DNA from: Tuctoria greenei
Lineage: Eukaryota > Streptophyta > Magnoliopsida > Poales > Poaceae
Length of the DNA stretch: 64,000 bases
NCBI GenBank assembly: GCA_036927565.1
Contig: JAYESD010000001.1
Location: 5,766,001 to 5,830,000 of the forward strand
Direction: 5' to 3'
A program made the position numbers and the translations under genes. Within the stretch, counting starts at the first letter, position 1; every line of letters starts with the position of its first letter. Shown one piece after another: positions 35,169 through 47,225 of the stretch. A model generated the notes under the pieces. It did not search any database. It saw nothing but the letters and a program-made list of their open reading frames with translations, and was not told the origin of the DNA.

Positions 35169-35643
35169 GGAGTAAGTTGAAGGCTCGAATGCTTGGGGTG
35201 TGCGTCAAGAAGGAACCACCATTTCCCACAAAGGTACCCTTTTAAAGCACCCTAGTGGCGTTTGAGTGCACCGTGCAAATTTGGGCGGGCTCGGAATCAA
35301 TGCCTCGTGCCACGACGTCCATGACAAGCGGGCCCAGATCCCCCATCAGAGAAACTCGCTCAGGCAGATCCTTGCCTGAAAAGGCAACACAACGGTTCCC
35401 ATAAAGACGGAAGTGAAAGTAGCAGAAGTGCAGCAGGCGCGTTGGGAACTGTCGCGATAATGTCGCAGCAAGCAAAGATCCCGTCACCATGACCCCTCAA
35501 CCAAAGAGGGATGTGTGGTCACAATAGCAGTGGTGCGCACCGCTTTGGCTGATCAAGACAAAATTAAAAGGTCACGCGGGAAAGCTGGATAAGGCTCCAC
35601 CTTCGGGCTCGTCGCCTCTACCCGAGGTGGACCCAGGGACCAC

Positions 35644-36797
35644 TGTCGGTACCCAACATATCGGGTACCCTCGCACACAAGCTAGAGCCGCCTAGGTACC
35701 CCGCCTCCCAGCAGATGCAGGGTCCCAGGTCGCCATGTGTTCAGAAGACCCGGACCTGTCTGCCTCAGATGGGTGGTTCGTGGTACCCGCGAGAGACCTC
35801 GAAGGAGAAGCTCAGCTCCCCCTCAGAGACGAGCTCCCAAGCAGCCACGTGTCCAGCAGGTAAGGATCCCTCTCCCTCGTGAGATAGGGCTCCGGTGTTG
35901 CCACGTGGTCCGGGGCATCAGACGGGCCGCCTCCCATATAGGCGGGCTCTAGCGCTGCCACATGTCTTGCAGCCCTAGAGTCCCCGCCCTACTCAGATGC
36001 TGGCTCCGTGGCTGCCACGTGGTCTGTAAGACGGGGCCTGACCTCCTCCGCGTAGGTGACCTCCCGAGCTGCCACGTGGTCCGTAAGACGGTACCTCACC
36101 TCCTCTACAGAGGTGAGCTCTCGAGTTGTCACGTAACCGAGCCACTTGCCCTAGACGGAGGGTTGCAGGAGTTAAGAGGGAGGTGTGCCTTGTCTCTGTC
36201 AAGGATTGAAGATACGCAACTTCCCCAGACGCATGGCGCGGCGCACGCCTATTGTCAGGTACCGCTACGACCAATCACATCGCAGTGAAGACGCCGCAGA
36301 CCTATCTCACTCTGCCAAGTGGGTAGCTTATGGCGACAGAGACAGTTGGACGGGACATCCCGTGCCATTGTCAGCAACGACGCATGGGCTACTAACGACT
36401 CAGACGGCAAGACGACGAGTCTTCAAGGCCACGGTCAGAGCAAGCTTATGCGAGAAGCCTTAGATCTTTAGGATAAGATTGCCCCGAGACCACCTGTCGG
36501 ACCCCGAACCCCACTTGTAAGGCGTCCGACCTTGTCTATAAAAGGATCAGACCGCCACCGTTACAAAGGACCCCAAAATTGAATCCCCGATACACACACG
36601 CATACACACCCACTAGCAATACAATCCACCGTGGAGTAGGGTGTTACGCTCCTTGCGGCCCGAAGCACGTAAAAACCACCGTCTCATATACTCTCATACG
36701 CGCGTACACTTAATTGAGGTCTAAGCCCCGTCGAACAAGAACTTCCATGGGCTGCTCCTTAGCAGATCGGGGGAAGTGTCGCATTAACACTTCGACA
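35644..36797 (+). repeat. 3' LTR of element C
   Basis: It starts TGTCGGTACCC and ends CACTTCGACA (TG...CA). A TATA box, CTATAAAAGG, is at about 36,536-36,545 on the + strand. Five or six short units containing CCACGTGGTC (35,900-36,140) lie upstream of it. The paired LTR is not in the window. Confidence 0.78.
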
Positions 36798-37195
36798 GAT
36801 GCTGATTGCTCGAAGCTAGAAAAGGAAGAAGAAGCACTCATCAATGTTGGAGCACTGGATTTTGGTTGATAACGATATGTACTCAGGTCGCGCTTGACGA
36901 TGGCGTCGGCACCGCTGAAGTTGCAGGTGGCTCCTCCGCCTCACGGGTTCGGGCCTCACGCTGGCGGCTCCTCTGCTGCCTTGCGCTGGTGGCTCCTCCG
37001 ACGCCTCGCGCTGATGGGTCCTCCCGCTCCTCGCGCCGGCGGCTCCTCCCGCTTCTCGCTCTGGCGGCGTATCTACGCGAAACGAGAAAGGAGGAAAGGA
37101 GAAGGAAGAATGACAAATTAGTCAAAACATATAAAAATAAAGTTGAGATTACCCTAAGACGTCAAGTTTTTAGGGTCTTTTTCTTTTTGAACTAA
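36798..37195. other. Unassigned sequence between element C and the CACTA transposon
   Basis: It holds a 250-bp stretch rich in GGCTCCTCC and TCGCGC and a short AT-rich segment, with no gene I recognise. TAA at 37,193-37,195 is the left target duplication of the CACTA element. Confidence 0.6.
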
Positions 37196-37214
37196 CACTA
37201 CAGGAATATCGATC

Positions 37215-37470
37215 ACTTACGTCGGCCAGATCAACTTACGTCGGCTGGCCGACGTAAGTAAGTAACTTACGTCGGTCCCTGGTAGCCGACGTAAGTTAAA
37301 TAAATTACGTCGGCAGACCGACGTAAGTACATGGACCGACAGTAATAAAAATTACCCACGTCGGCCTCGGCCCATAGCCGACGTAAGTTAACTGGCCGAC
37401 GTAAGTTAAGCCTAACTTACGTCGGCTCTGACGTTGGCCGACGTAAGTAAGTCGGGCCGACGTAAGTAGT
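37215..37470. repeat. Left subterminal repeats of the CACTA element
   Basis: A dozen or more copies of CTTACGTCGG or its complement CCGACGTAAG occur in both orientations, often as head-to-head pairs around GGCC. In En/Spm such subterminal units are the binding sites of the TNPA protein. The pairing and density fit that role here. Confidence 0.85.
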
Positions 37471-38501
37471 TGTTTAACCTAACCGCGCGAGCGGTGCGCG
37501 CTCTCATTTCACGCGCGCTCTCTTCTCCCAACCGACGCCGCCGCCGCCCCGCCGCCGCCGCCCCGTCGCCGCCCCGCCGTCGCCGCCCGGCCGCCCGACG
37601 CCGCCCGGCCGACCCGCCGTCGCCGTCGCCGCCCGGCCGCCAGGTAATCCCTCCCCTCCCCTCCCTCCTCTCCTCCCCGACCACCCCACCCCACGGGCCG
37701 CCGCCGCCCTGCCGCCGCCGTCCACCTCCCCATCCCGACGCCGCCCTCCCCGTCGACCTCCCCTCCACGGCCGAGCGCCCCCCTTCCCCTCCCCTCCCAT
37801 CCCGAGCCCCTTCTCTCCCCCTCCTCCTCCCCAATTTAATTGATTAATTGTTTAAATTCTTAATTGTTTGATTGATTAATTGTTTGATTGCTTAATTGTT
37901 TAATTGCTTAATTGTTTGCTGAAATTGTTTAATTGCTTAATTTAAATTTGCTGAAATTCCTTAATTGTTTATTAAATTATGCTGAAATTATTTAATTGCT
38001 TAATTGTTTGATTGATTATTTGCTTAAATATGCACGGCCGTCTTGCCGGCCGACGCGACCGCCGGCTCCCCTCCACGGCGAGCGCCGCCCCGCCCCGGCC
38101 CCTTCCCCTCCTCCCCTCCCCTCCTCCCCTCCTCCCCTCCCTAACCGCCGGCTGCCCGGCCCCGAGCGCCACCGCCGCCGATTCCCGGCCGACGCCACCG
38201 CCGCCTTCCCGGCCGACGCCACTGCCGGCTCCCCTCCACGGCGAGCGCCGCCCCGCCCCGGCCCCTTCCCCTCCTCCCCTCCCCTCCTCCCCTCCTCCCC
38301 TCCCTAACCGCCGGCGGCCCGGCCCCGAGCGCCACCGCCGCCGCTTCCCGGCCGACGCCACCGCCGGCTCCCCTCCACGGCGAGCGCCGCCCCGCCCCGG
38401 CCCCTTCCCCTCCCCTACTCCCCGACCGTCCCCTCCTCCCCTAGCTCCCCGACCCGGCCTCCCCTCCTCCCCGACCCCCTCCCCCTAGCTCCCCCGGCCC
38501 T
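37471..38501. repeat. GC-rich minisatellite and AT-rich stretch in the CACTA 5' region, part 1
   Basis: Very GC-rich, C-biased DNA (37,500-37,830) is followed by an AT-rich run built from TTAATTGTTTGATTG-like units (37,835-38,025). Next come about three copies of a unit of roughly 140-155 bp containing CTCCCCTCCACGGCGAGCGC (38,060-38,450). Element E splits the array, which resumes at 46,826. Long open frames across it are a by-product of composition. Confidence 0.75.
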
Positions 38502-38506
38502 CACCG

Positions 38507-41500
38507 TGTGATGCCCGGTTCCGAAAATGAACCAAGCTAACGCATATGTGTGCCCAGGATGTTCAACACACATACACGAGTGATTCACAAATGATAAACA
38601 TATAATTACCACAGCTCAAATTATTAAATAAGTACTCTTATTACATAATTCATTAAATCCTCGAATACAAGCTCTAATGAATATTAATGACATGTTCAAC
38701 TAAAGCAGCGGAAATAAACTAATTAAGCAACTAAGCAAACTAAGCAAAAGGGATAGCGCAGCTCCATGCAACACCACAGGCAAAGCTGACGGTAGACACG
38801 GCCTAGATCTCCACATTATCGCCATTAAACTCACAGTTCTGACCTGCAACTGTTGGGGTGGGGGATTGCAAGAGTGAGTACATGTCGTACTCAGCAAGTG
38901 TGGAAAGTATGACATGTGGCTTATTCAAATGACGACAATAATAATGGCTAAGTGCTGAAAAGTACAGTAAAACATTTGAAAAGCATTATCCTACGTCTAT
39001 GTGAGACAATCCCATCGTAACCATCATATTAACAAAATATTAACCATATGCAATTATTGCCAACATCATCATTATCCATGTCCAGTTACCGTAACTCAAA
39101 TTCATATCCGTAACCATAATCCATAAACCATAACCATTACCAACCCATAACCATAAACCACACACAACCATCCCAAATCCCAATTCCAACTCTAATCATG
39201 TAGGTCATCCAGGCGCTCATAACCGGGAGCACGGCTATCATGATAGTTTTAATTAACTCTGCAGAGTTTGTACCACTTTACCCACGTGTTTGTGATTTCA
39301 TCACCCGTCGGCGACTGAAGAACCTCCTTATTGCCAATTACACTTCCTTTGGTGTATGGCCAAGAGATCACAAAATAGCCTTTACAAAGGGATTACTAGC
39401 CTATTCAGACCCCACTGAGGTTTCACCGGTGGCGATGCCTCCAGCTGAGCACATCTTCAACCAAGGGCCCCCTCTTGAGCCATTCGGATCCCAGGGTAGT
39501 CCCACCAATCATCAACAAACCCAATCCGACTACCCCTTCCCCGAGCATCCACGATGGTCCAAACAGCACTAGCAAAGCCCTAATTAATCAGCTACGCCGC
39601 ACCCATACTTGGCCTCGTGGTGGCACTGTAGTCCTGGCGTATTCTCGCATGAACCGGTCCTTAGATCTAAAGCAAGCAAACCACCATAACATCCAACCCT
39701 TCCACATACCAGGCTTGCTTAGATCACCCATCGTATTGACCAGTTCACATTAACCAAAATATCATTGATGCATAATTAAATTCGTAGTGTTGTTTTTCCA
39801 TCCCAATTAATTAAGCGAAGCAAAAAGGTAAAAACCCTTCCCGACTCTCTACCATAAATTCCAGGTGACAAGGGTGGTTTAGCAAATCTAGTAAACTTCC
39901 TACCATAGGATTCCCATCAAATTGACACAGCATGCAGTTTTGCAAACAAAACATTTATTTTAAAACAGGATCAATATGCTTCAAGGACACTTGCCTTGCT
40001 CCGGCGGATGGGTTTCTCAAGCGCTTCAAAGTCTTGGTTTTGAAAATCCTCGTACACGATCTCTTGAGCACTTCCCTCTACTCGTGACCACACATACAAG
40101 AATATACATACAAATCAACATGATGCACACACAATAATCAACATGCGATGACATGCATGCATGCAAGGTACAATAATTAATTAACTACGGTTGTCTATTA
40201 ATTAGATGCAACTAGTTCATACGTGTTCATACGAGTTTACGGGGATTTTAACGTGGATTAATGCTGCTGAAAATAAAATTATGGTGCAACTAAAATCAAT
40301 TTACGCCTATTAGATTTAATATGATCGCTAAAATTCGCATCGGGAACATGTCCTACCGTAGATCTGACGGCTTGACGGTCGCGGAACAAATGCGACGTGT
40401 AGACGAAGTAGATAGTGCAGCAGTCCTTCGGCGGCACGACGACGGCGGCGCGATGTCGGCGACGATCTCCGGCGAACGGTGGCACCCTCCTCTTTTTCTT
40501 TCTCTTCTTCCCCTCTTTTTTTTCCCTCTCTTTTCTTCCCCCTTCTTTTCCTGGCGGCGCAGCTCTGGTGCGTTTTCTTCTTCTCTGTACCGGCGGCGGG
40601 ATCCCTTTTTTTCTGGCGGCGGCTGATTTGATCGATCTGGAAAAAGCCTAGACCTACGGTCCTTTTTATAGAGCACGGGACGCGGCATCAGGCGCCGAGT
40701 CGGTTGCGGTTCGGGCGCGTGACGACGTCGGGGTCGGCTGCAGAGCGGTGGGGCCAGGGGAGTCGCGCGGGGTTCGCGCGGGAGTGCGCTGGCGGCGGGG
40801 TCGGCTGCGTGCGCGTTCGGCGTGGGGGCGGGGTCCGATGCGGCGCGGTGCGGCACGTGGGCGGGGCCCGGGGCAGGCAGCAGCGCGCGTCAGCGGGGGC
40901 AGGCGGGGACCGGGGCGGGGCGAGCGCGCCGCGCGGTCGGCGGGTGGGTCCAGCGCGACACGCGGCCGCGTGGGCGAGGCCGGGAGGCGGGGGTTAGCGC
41001 GGTTCGCGCCGCGCGCGGGGGATGCGGGGCAGGCGGGGCGGAGTCCGCGGGAGGCGCGGGGCCCGGGCGTGCAGGCGCAGGGCTGGGCGGGTGTCGGCGC
41101 GTACGGCGGGGTGGTGCGGGAGGGCGCAGGCGGCGCGGTCAGGGGGCAGGCGGCGGGTGGGGCCCCCGGGGCGGCCGCAGCGTGGGAGGGCGGCTGGCGG
41201 GCGTTGCCGGCTGGGCCGGTCGGCGGCCTGGCCGGCGGGGTTTTTTTTTTCTTTTTTTTTATATTATTTATTATAATTATTATTATTTTTTATATATATA
41301 TATATTAATTTTTTATTCTTTTTATATTATTATTATATATTTTACTATTTATATTTTATTTATTTTATTTATCTTATTCATTTATTTATTCATTATTTTA
41401 TATATTTACTGTTATATAATTTATTTATATATTTCTTTTTATATATTATTATTATTGTTTTATTTTTTTATAATGTATATTATTAATATTATTTTATTTA

Positions 41501-41721
41501 TTTTTATATATTGTTATATATTATTTATATATATACTTATATATATTTTTATTATTATTTTTATACTTATTTCTCATTACAAGTTTTAGACAATAATTAT
41601 TATTTTCTATTTCTTCTTTTGCTACATACATTTGTATATTTTATCATTTTTCTTTTATCCTACTAATGTTTAATGCATGATCATGTATGCAATGCAAGAT
41701 GCGAAAATTTAGGGTGTTACA
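38507..41721 (-). repeat. 3' LTR of element E
   Basis: The minus-strand TATA box (TATAAAAAGG) is at about 40,660-40,670. Upstream of it (right) lies a block of about 560 bp of extreme GC content (40,680-41,240), then about 450 bp of nearly pure A/T (41,240-41,690). The open frames in these blocks are not genes. The short frames at 39,240-39,753 recur identically in the other LTR and are also not supported as coding. Confidence 0.92.
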
Positions 41722-42051
41722 ATTCTACCCCCCTTAAAATGAATCTCGCCCTCGAGATTCGATAGCGTGGAGAAAGGTGAGGGAATTCTGCCTTCAGGTC
41801 TTCTTCACGTTCCCATATAGCTTCGGTTTTCGTATGGTGTTTCCATTGCGCTTTGCACCAACGGATCCTCTTACTTCTTGTGAATGCAAAACAATGAGGT
41901 TGACGGAGAAGTCTACCCCCCTTATTTTAAGGCTTACTTTTGGACATATTATATTTGTCCTAATCTCTCCTCCAGGAGACTTAACCAATAAAGTAGACTT
42001 CATATGAGAGATAGGCAAACTATAATTGGCAACATACTTTGATGCAATGAA
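41722..42051 (-). pseudogene. Protease-integrase remnant of element E
   Basis: Directly after the Gag frame the minus strand reads a retropepsin: ANSNPAIMLSDSEASH (the active DSG has become DSE), then LVKSPGGEIRT and IRGVDFSVNLIVL. At about 41,875-41,895 it switches, with a frame change, to the very end of Gypsy pol (WCKAQWKHHTKTEAIWEREE). The RT, RNase H and integrase core that should lie between are missing. The purine tract AAGGGGGGTAGAAT follows next to the LTR. Confidence 0.82.
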
Positions 42052-43323
42052 TCAATGCGATGCTTCAGAATCAGATAACATAATCGCGGGGTTGGAGTTA
42101 GCAAGAAACATACCAGTGACCACGTCATTCGCTTGTTGAGCATCCTCCGTAGAGACATGGTTCACATTGCCACGAGCAAAATTCTGCTGTCCACGGTTTC
42201 CTTGTGGCTGTACTCCATTAGGTCTTGGGTTTTGTCTCGGCGCATTGCTTCTTTGACCAAGGCCTGACTTAGGACATTGATTCGCAAAGTGTCCAGCTTC
42301 TCCACAAGTATAGCACCTCTTGACTCCACCAGAATTATTAGGACGAGCTTGGTTTTGAGCATTGGTTCCAGGAAAATCAGCACGAGGTGCATAAGGCATT
42401 GCTTGCATATCAGGGCGCTGCTGCACAAACTGAGTTGGGTGTGGTGCATAACCAGGGCGCTGAGCAGGAATAGGGGAGCTGTAATGAGGCGCATCGGGTG
42501 GTGCAAGGCGAGGGCGCACATTACTTCCTTGTTGTTGTCCTTGATACGGTGCCTTCCTCTTGATTTCTTGCTCCATCTCACGGATCTTGTTCTCAACTAC
42601 AATTGCTTTGTCTACAAGTTTCTGGAAATTGGCATAATCGCGGTTGAGTAGTTGCACTTGGATCTCATTGTTGAGGCCTCTCATGAACAAATATTGCTTC
42701 CGGCTGTCTCGACTAACATCCTCGGGCGCATACCTTGAGAGTTGAGTGAACTTGTTGAGATATTCACTCACACTTGATCTTCCTTGCCTTAAATTCTCAA
42801 ATTCTTGCCTCTTCAAGAGCATAACACCTTCGGGGACATAATGAGAACGAAAATTCTCTTTGAATTCAGCCCAAGTGATTCTTTCTTGGTTCTCATGAGC
42901 ACTGCAATAAGAATCCCACCAATCTGCAGCTGCTCCAACGAGTTGATGAGAAGCAAATAGGACCTTCTCTCGGTCACTGCATTGGACAATAGCAAGTTTC
43001 TTCTCCACGGACTTGAGCCAATCATCAGCATCCATAGGGTCAGCAGCTTGAGCAAAGGTTGGCGGTCTAGTCCTCATAAACTCTCCCAATCGGTCATGAG
43101 GAGGCGGGGGTGGCGGTGGAGGCATGTGGGGCTGATTGTTGATATTGCCAGCCTGCAGCTGTCCCATAGTTTGTATCATGGTCTGCATGAGCTGGTTTTG
43201 CATGGCCAATAGCTGCTCAATATTGATGGCTCCATGAGCAGGTCCTTGTCCATTGTTGTTCTGAGGTTCTCCATTGTTCTCCTCCTCATCATTGGCATCC
43301 CCCTGGTTGCGAGTCCTCACCAT
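42052..43323 (-). CDS. Gag of element E (423 aa)
   Basis: An uninterrupted frame starts at ATG 43,323. It has a Gln/Asn-rich N-terminus, a proline run (about residues 68-75), the retrotransposon Gag core (ADPMDADDWLKSVEKKL to ENKIREMEQEIKRKAP, about residues 92-265) and a CCHC knuckle (CYTCGEAGHFANQC, about residue 340). It is typical of chromovirus-type Gypsy Gag. It ends at a stop just inside the protease. Because it is intact in a copy with nearly identical LTRs, Gag may still be made and packaged. Confidence 0.88.
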   Translation of the reverse strand: MVRTRNQGDANDEEENNGEPQNNNGQGPAHGAINIEQLLAMQNQLMQTMIQTMGQLQAGNINNQPHMPPPPPPPPHDRLGEFMRTRPPTFAQAADPMDADDWLKSVEKKLAIVQCSDREKVLFASHQLVGAAADWWDSYCSAHENQERITWAEFKENFRSHYVPEGVMLLKRQEFENLRQGRSSVSEYLNKFTQLSRYAPEDVSRDSRKQYLFMRGLNNEIQVQLLNRDYANFQKLVDKAIVVENKIREMEQEIKRKAPYQGQQQGSNVRPRLAPPDAPHYSSPIPAQRPGYAPHPTQFVQQRPDMQAMPYAPRADFPGTNAQNQARPNNSGGVKRCYTCGEAGHFANQCPKSGLGQRSNAPRQNPRPNGVQPQGNRGQQNFARGNVNHVSTEDAQQANDVVTGMFLANSNPAIMLSDSEASH

Positions 43324-43572
43324 CTAGAGAAAAGCAGTAGGTAAGAATTTAGAAACGTCCCCAACTATATGCATCAAGGGATATGAAGCTAACTGACTAG
43401 CTACACTAGCCTAGGTGGACATGGCAATGCTAAGGCATCCCAAAATCCTCTATTAAGCACACAAGCAAACCATATATAGCAAACAGCACACCAACAAAAA
43501 CACATCGTTTCCTGAGTGCTCCTTTGTGCTTTAAAGTGTCCATTCTATCTAGGTTGCATCCTACGGTCAACC

Positions 43573-43590
43573 TGTGGCTCTGATACCAAT
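43573..43590 (-). other. Primer binding site of element E
   Basis: The minus strand reads TGGTATCAGAGCC just after the LTR and a short spacer, complementary to initiator Met tRNA. Confidence 0.85.
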
Positions 43591-43591
43591 C

Positions 43592-46500
43592 TGTGATGCC
43601 CGGTTCCGAAAATGAACCAAGCTAACGCATATGTGTGCCCAGGATGTTCAACACACATACACGAGTGATTCACAAATGATAAACAGATAATTACCACAGC
43701 TCAAATTATTAAATAAGTACTCTTATTACATAATTCATTAAATCCTCGAATACAAGCTCTAATGAATATTAATGACATGTTCAACTAAAGCAGCGGAAAT
43801 AAACTAATTAAGCAACTAAGCAAAGTAAGCAAAAGGGATAGCGCAGCTCCATGCAACACCACAGGCAAAGCTGACGGTAGACACAGCCTAGATCTCCACA
43901 TTATCGCCATTAAACTCACAGTTCTGACCTGCAACTGTTGGGGTGGGGGATTGCAAGAGTGAGTACATGTCGTACTCAGCAAGTGTGGAAAGTATGACAT
44001 GTGGCTTATTCAAATGACGACAATAATAATGGCTAAGTGCTGAAAAGTACAGTAAAACATTTGAAAAGCATTATCCTACGTCTATGTGAGACAATCCCAT
44101 CGTAACCATCATATTAACAAAATATTAACCATATGCAATTATTGCCAACATCATCATTATCCATGTCCAGTTACCGTAACTCAAATTCATATCCGTAACC
44201 ATAATCCATAAACCATAACCATTACCAACCCATAACCATAAACCACACACAACCATCCCAAATCCCAATTCCAACTCTAATCATGTAGGTCATCCAGGCG
44301 CTCATAACCGGGAGCACGGCTATCATGATAGTTTTAATTAACTCTGCAGAGTTTGTACCACTTTACCCACGTGTTTGTGATTTCATCACCCGTCAGCGAC
44401 TGAAGAACCTCCTTATTGCCAATTACACTTCCTTTGGTGTATGGCCAAGAGATCACAAAATAGCCTTTACAAAGGGATTACTAGCCTATTCAGACCCCAC
44501 TGAGGTTTCACCGGTGGCGATGCCTCCAGCTGAGCACATCTTCAACCAAGGGCCCCCTCTTGAGCCATTCGGATCCCAGGGTAGTCCCACCAATCATCAA
44601 CAAACCCAATCCGACTACCCCTTCCCCGAGCATCCACGATGGTCCAAACAGCACTAGCAAAGCCCTAATTAATCAGCTACGCCGCACCCATACTTGGCCT
44701 CGTGGTGGCACTGTAGTCCTGGCGTATTCTCGCATGAACCGGTCCTTAGATCTAAAGCAAGCAAACCACCATAACATCCAACCCTTCCACATACCAGGCT
44801 TGCTTAGATCACCCATCGTATTGACCAGTTCACATTAACCAAAATATCATTGATGCATAATTAAATTCGTAGTGTTGTTTTTCCATCCCAATTAATTAAG
44901 CGAAGCAAAAAGGTAAAAACCCTTCCCGACTCTCTACCATAAATTCCAGGTGACAAGGGTGGTTTAGCAAATCTAGTAAACTTCCTACCATAGGATTCCC
45001 ATCAAATTGACACAGCATGCAGTTTTGCAAACAAAACATTTATTTTAAAACAGGATCAATATGCTTCAAGGACACTTGCCTTGCTCCGGCGGATGGGGTT
45101 GCTCAAGCGCTTCAAAGTCTTGGTTTTGAAAATCCTCGTACACGATCTCCTGAGCACTTCCCTCTACTCGTGACCACACATACAAGAATATACATACAAA
45201 TCAACATGATGCACACACAATAATCAACATGCGATGACATGCATGCATGCAAGGTACAATAATTAATTAACTACGGTTGTCTATTAATTAGATGCAACTA
45301 GTTCATACGTGTTCATACGAGTTTACGGGGATTTTAACGTGGATTAATGCTGCTGAAAATAAAATTATGGTGCAACTAAAATCAATTTACGCCTATTAGA
45401 TTTAATATGATCGCTAAAATTGGCATCGGGAACATGTCCTACCGTAGATCTGACGGCTTGACGGTCGCGGAACAAATGCGACGTGTAGACGAAGTAGATA
45501 GTGCAGCAGTCCTTCGGCGGCACGACGACGGCGGCGCGATGTCGGCGACGATCTCCGGCGAACGGTGGCACCCTCCTCTTTTTCTTTCTCTTCTTCCCCT
45601 CTTTTTTTTTTCCTCTCTTTTCTTCCCCCTTCTTTTCCTGGCGGCGCAGCTCTGGTGCGTTTTCTTCTTCTCTGTACCGGCGGCGGGATCCCTTTTTTTC
45701 TGGCGGCGGCTGATTTGATCGATCTGGAAAAAGCCTAGACCTACGGTCCTTTTTATAGAGCACGGGACGCGGCATCAGGCGCCGAGTCGGTTGCGGTTCG
45801 GGCGCGTGACGACGTCGGGGTCGGCTGCAGAGCGGTGGGGCCAGGGGAGTCGCGCGGGGTTCGCGCGGGAGTGCGCTGGCGGCGGGGTCGGCTGCGTGCG
45901 CGTTCGGCGTGGGGGCGGGGTCCGATGCGGCGCGGTGCGGCACGTGGGCGGGGCCCGGGGCAGGCAGCAGCGCGCGTCAGCGGGGGCAGGCGGGGACCGG
46001 GGCGGGGCGAGCGCGCCGCGCGGTCGGCGGGTGGGTCCAGCGCGACACGCGGCCGCGTGGGCGAGGCCGGGAGGCGGGGGTTAGCGCGGTTCGCGCCGCG
46101 CGCGGGGGATGCGGGGCAGGCGGGGCGGAGTCCGCGGGAGGCGCGGGGCCCGGGCGTGCAGGCGCAGGGCTGGGCGGGTGTCGGCGCGTACGGCGGGGTG
46201 GTGCGGGAGGGCGCAGGCGGCGCGGTCAGGGGGCAGGCGGCGGGTGGGGCCCCCGGGGCGGCCGCAGCGTGGGAGGGCGGCTGGCGGGCGTTGCCGGCTG
46301 GGCCGGTCGGCGGCCTGGCCGGCGGGGGTTTTTTTTTTTCTTTTTTTTTTCTTTCTTTTTTTTATATTATTTATTATAATTATTATTATTTTATATATAT
46401 ATATTAATTTTTTATTCTTTTTATATTATTATTATATATTTTACTATTTATATTTTATTTATTTTATTTATCTTATTCATTTATTTATTCATTATTTTAT

Positions 46501-46820
46501 ATATTTACTGTTATATAATTTATTTATATATTTCTTTTTATATATTATTATTATTGTTTTATTTTTTTATAATGTATATTATTAATATTATTTTATTTAT
46601 TTTTATATATTGTTATATATTATTTATATATATACTTATATATATTTTTATTATTATTTTTATACTTATTTCTCATTACAAGTTTTAGACAATAATTATT
46701 ATTTTCTATTTCTTCTTTTGCTACATACATTTGTATATTTTATCATTTTTCTTTTATCCTACTAATGTTTAATGCATGATCATGTATGCAATGCAAGATG
46801 CGAAAATTTAGGTTGTTACA
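43592..46820 (-). repeat. 5' LTR of element E
   Basis: Nearly identical to the 3' LTR. The minus-strand TATA box is at about 45,747-45,758. The GC-rich and AT-rich blocks lie at 45,765-46,325 and 46,326-46,790. A few base changes and length changes in the T runs near 45,600 and 46,330 are the only differences I noticed. Confidence 0.92.
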
Positions 46821-46825
46821 CACCG

Positions 46826-47225
46826 CCGGCGGCCCGACCCCGAGGAGCGCCGCCACGGCTTCCCGGCCGACGGCACCGCCGCCTCCCCCTCCCCCTCCCC
46901 CTCCCCTCCACGGCGAGCGCCGCCCCGGCCCCTTCCCCTCCCCTCCCCGACCCCCTCCCCTGGCCCTCACCCTTCCTGACCGCCGGCCCGGCGCCGATCA
47001 TCTCCCTCAGCAACGTAGACGACTAGATGACATGACATAGATATCTTGCAGCCCTTCCCGGCCGACGCCACCACCGCACCGCTGCCTCCCCCTCCCCCTC
47101 CCCTCCACGGCGAGCGCCGCCCCCCTTCCCCTCCCCTCCCCAACCCTCCCCGACCCCCTCCCCCTCACCCTCCCTGACCGCCGGCCCGGACCCGGAGCGC
47201 CGCCCCGCCATTCCCGGCCGGCCCC
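46826..47225. repeat. GC-rich minisatellite of the CACTA element, part 2
   Basis: Two further diverged copies of the CTCCCCTCCACGGCGAGCGC unit continue the array at 38,060-38,450, which element E interrupted. Confidence 0.7.

Larger units (their letters stand above)
32344..36797 (+). mobile_element. Element C: 3' part of a Tat-like Gypsy element, + strand
   Basis: It holds an antisense ORF remnant (minus strand), a short spacer, a purine-rich stretch ending GACCCAGGGACCAC just before 35,644, and one LTR. This matches the antisense-ORF, purine tract and 3' LTR order of element D, with the same TGTCGG LTR start. So C runs left to right and its gag-pol should lie left of copia element B, outside the window. 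32,344-32,760 shows nothing recognisable. Confidence 0.75.
38507..46820 (-). mobile_element. Element E: young, pol-deleted Gypsy LTR retrotransposon, minus strand
   Basis: LTRs of 3,215 bp (38,507-41,721) and 3,229 bp (43,592-46,820) start TGTGATGCCCGG and end GTTACA. The 5-bp duplication CACCG is at 38,502-38,506 and 46,821-46,825. The internal part is only 1.87 kb: an initiator-Met-tRNA primer site, intact gag, the start of protease, then a jump to the last codons of pol (integrase C-terminus, WEREEDLKAEFP) and the purine tract. About ten base differences and a few poly-T or AT length changes separate the LTRs by eye. RT and integrase must come from another copy. Confidence 0.92.

Noticed and set aside
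37470..38488. Long open frames rich in Pro, Arg, Ala and Gly on both strands
   Set aside because: They arise from GC-rich tandem repeats with few stop codons. Several frames on both strands are open at once and none has a domain.
39240..39753. 110- and 92-codon frames duplicated at 44,325-44,838
   Set aside because: They are duplicated only because the LTRs of element E are. They are antisense to the element and carry no recognised domain.
40704..41589. Open frames of 97-255 codons in the element E LTR (also at 45,791-46,585)
   Set aside because: They run from the GC-rich block into the AT-rich block and encode Gly/Arg followed by Ile/Tyr/Phe runs. They overlap each other in all frames and lie in LTR promoter DNA.
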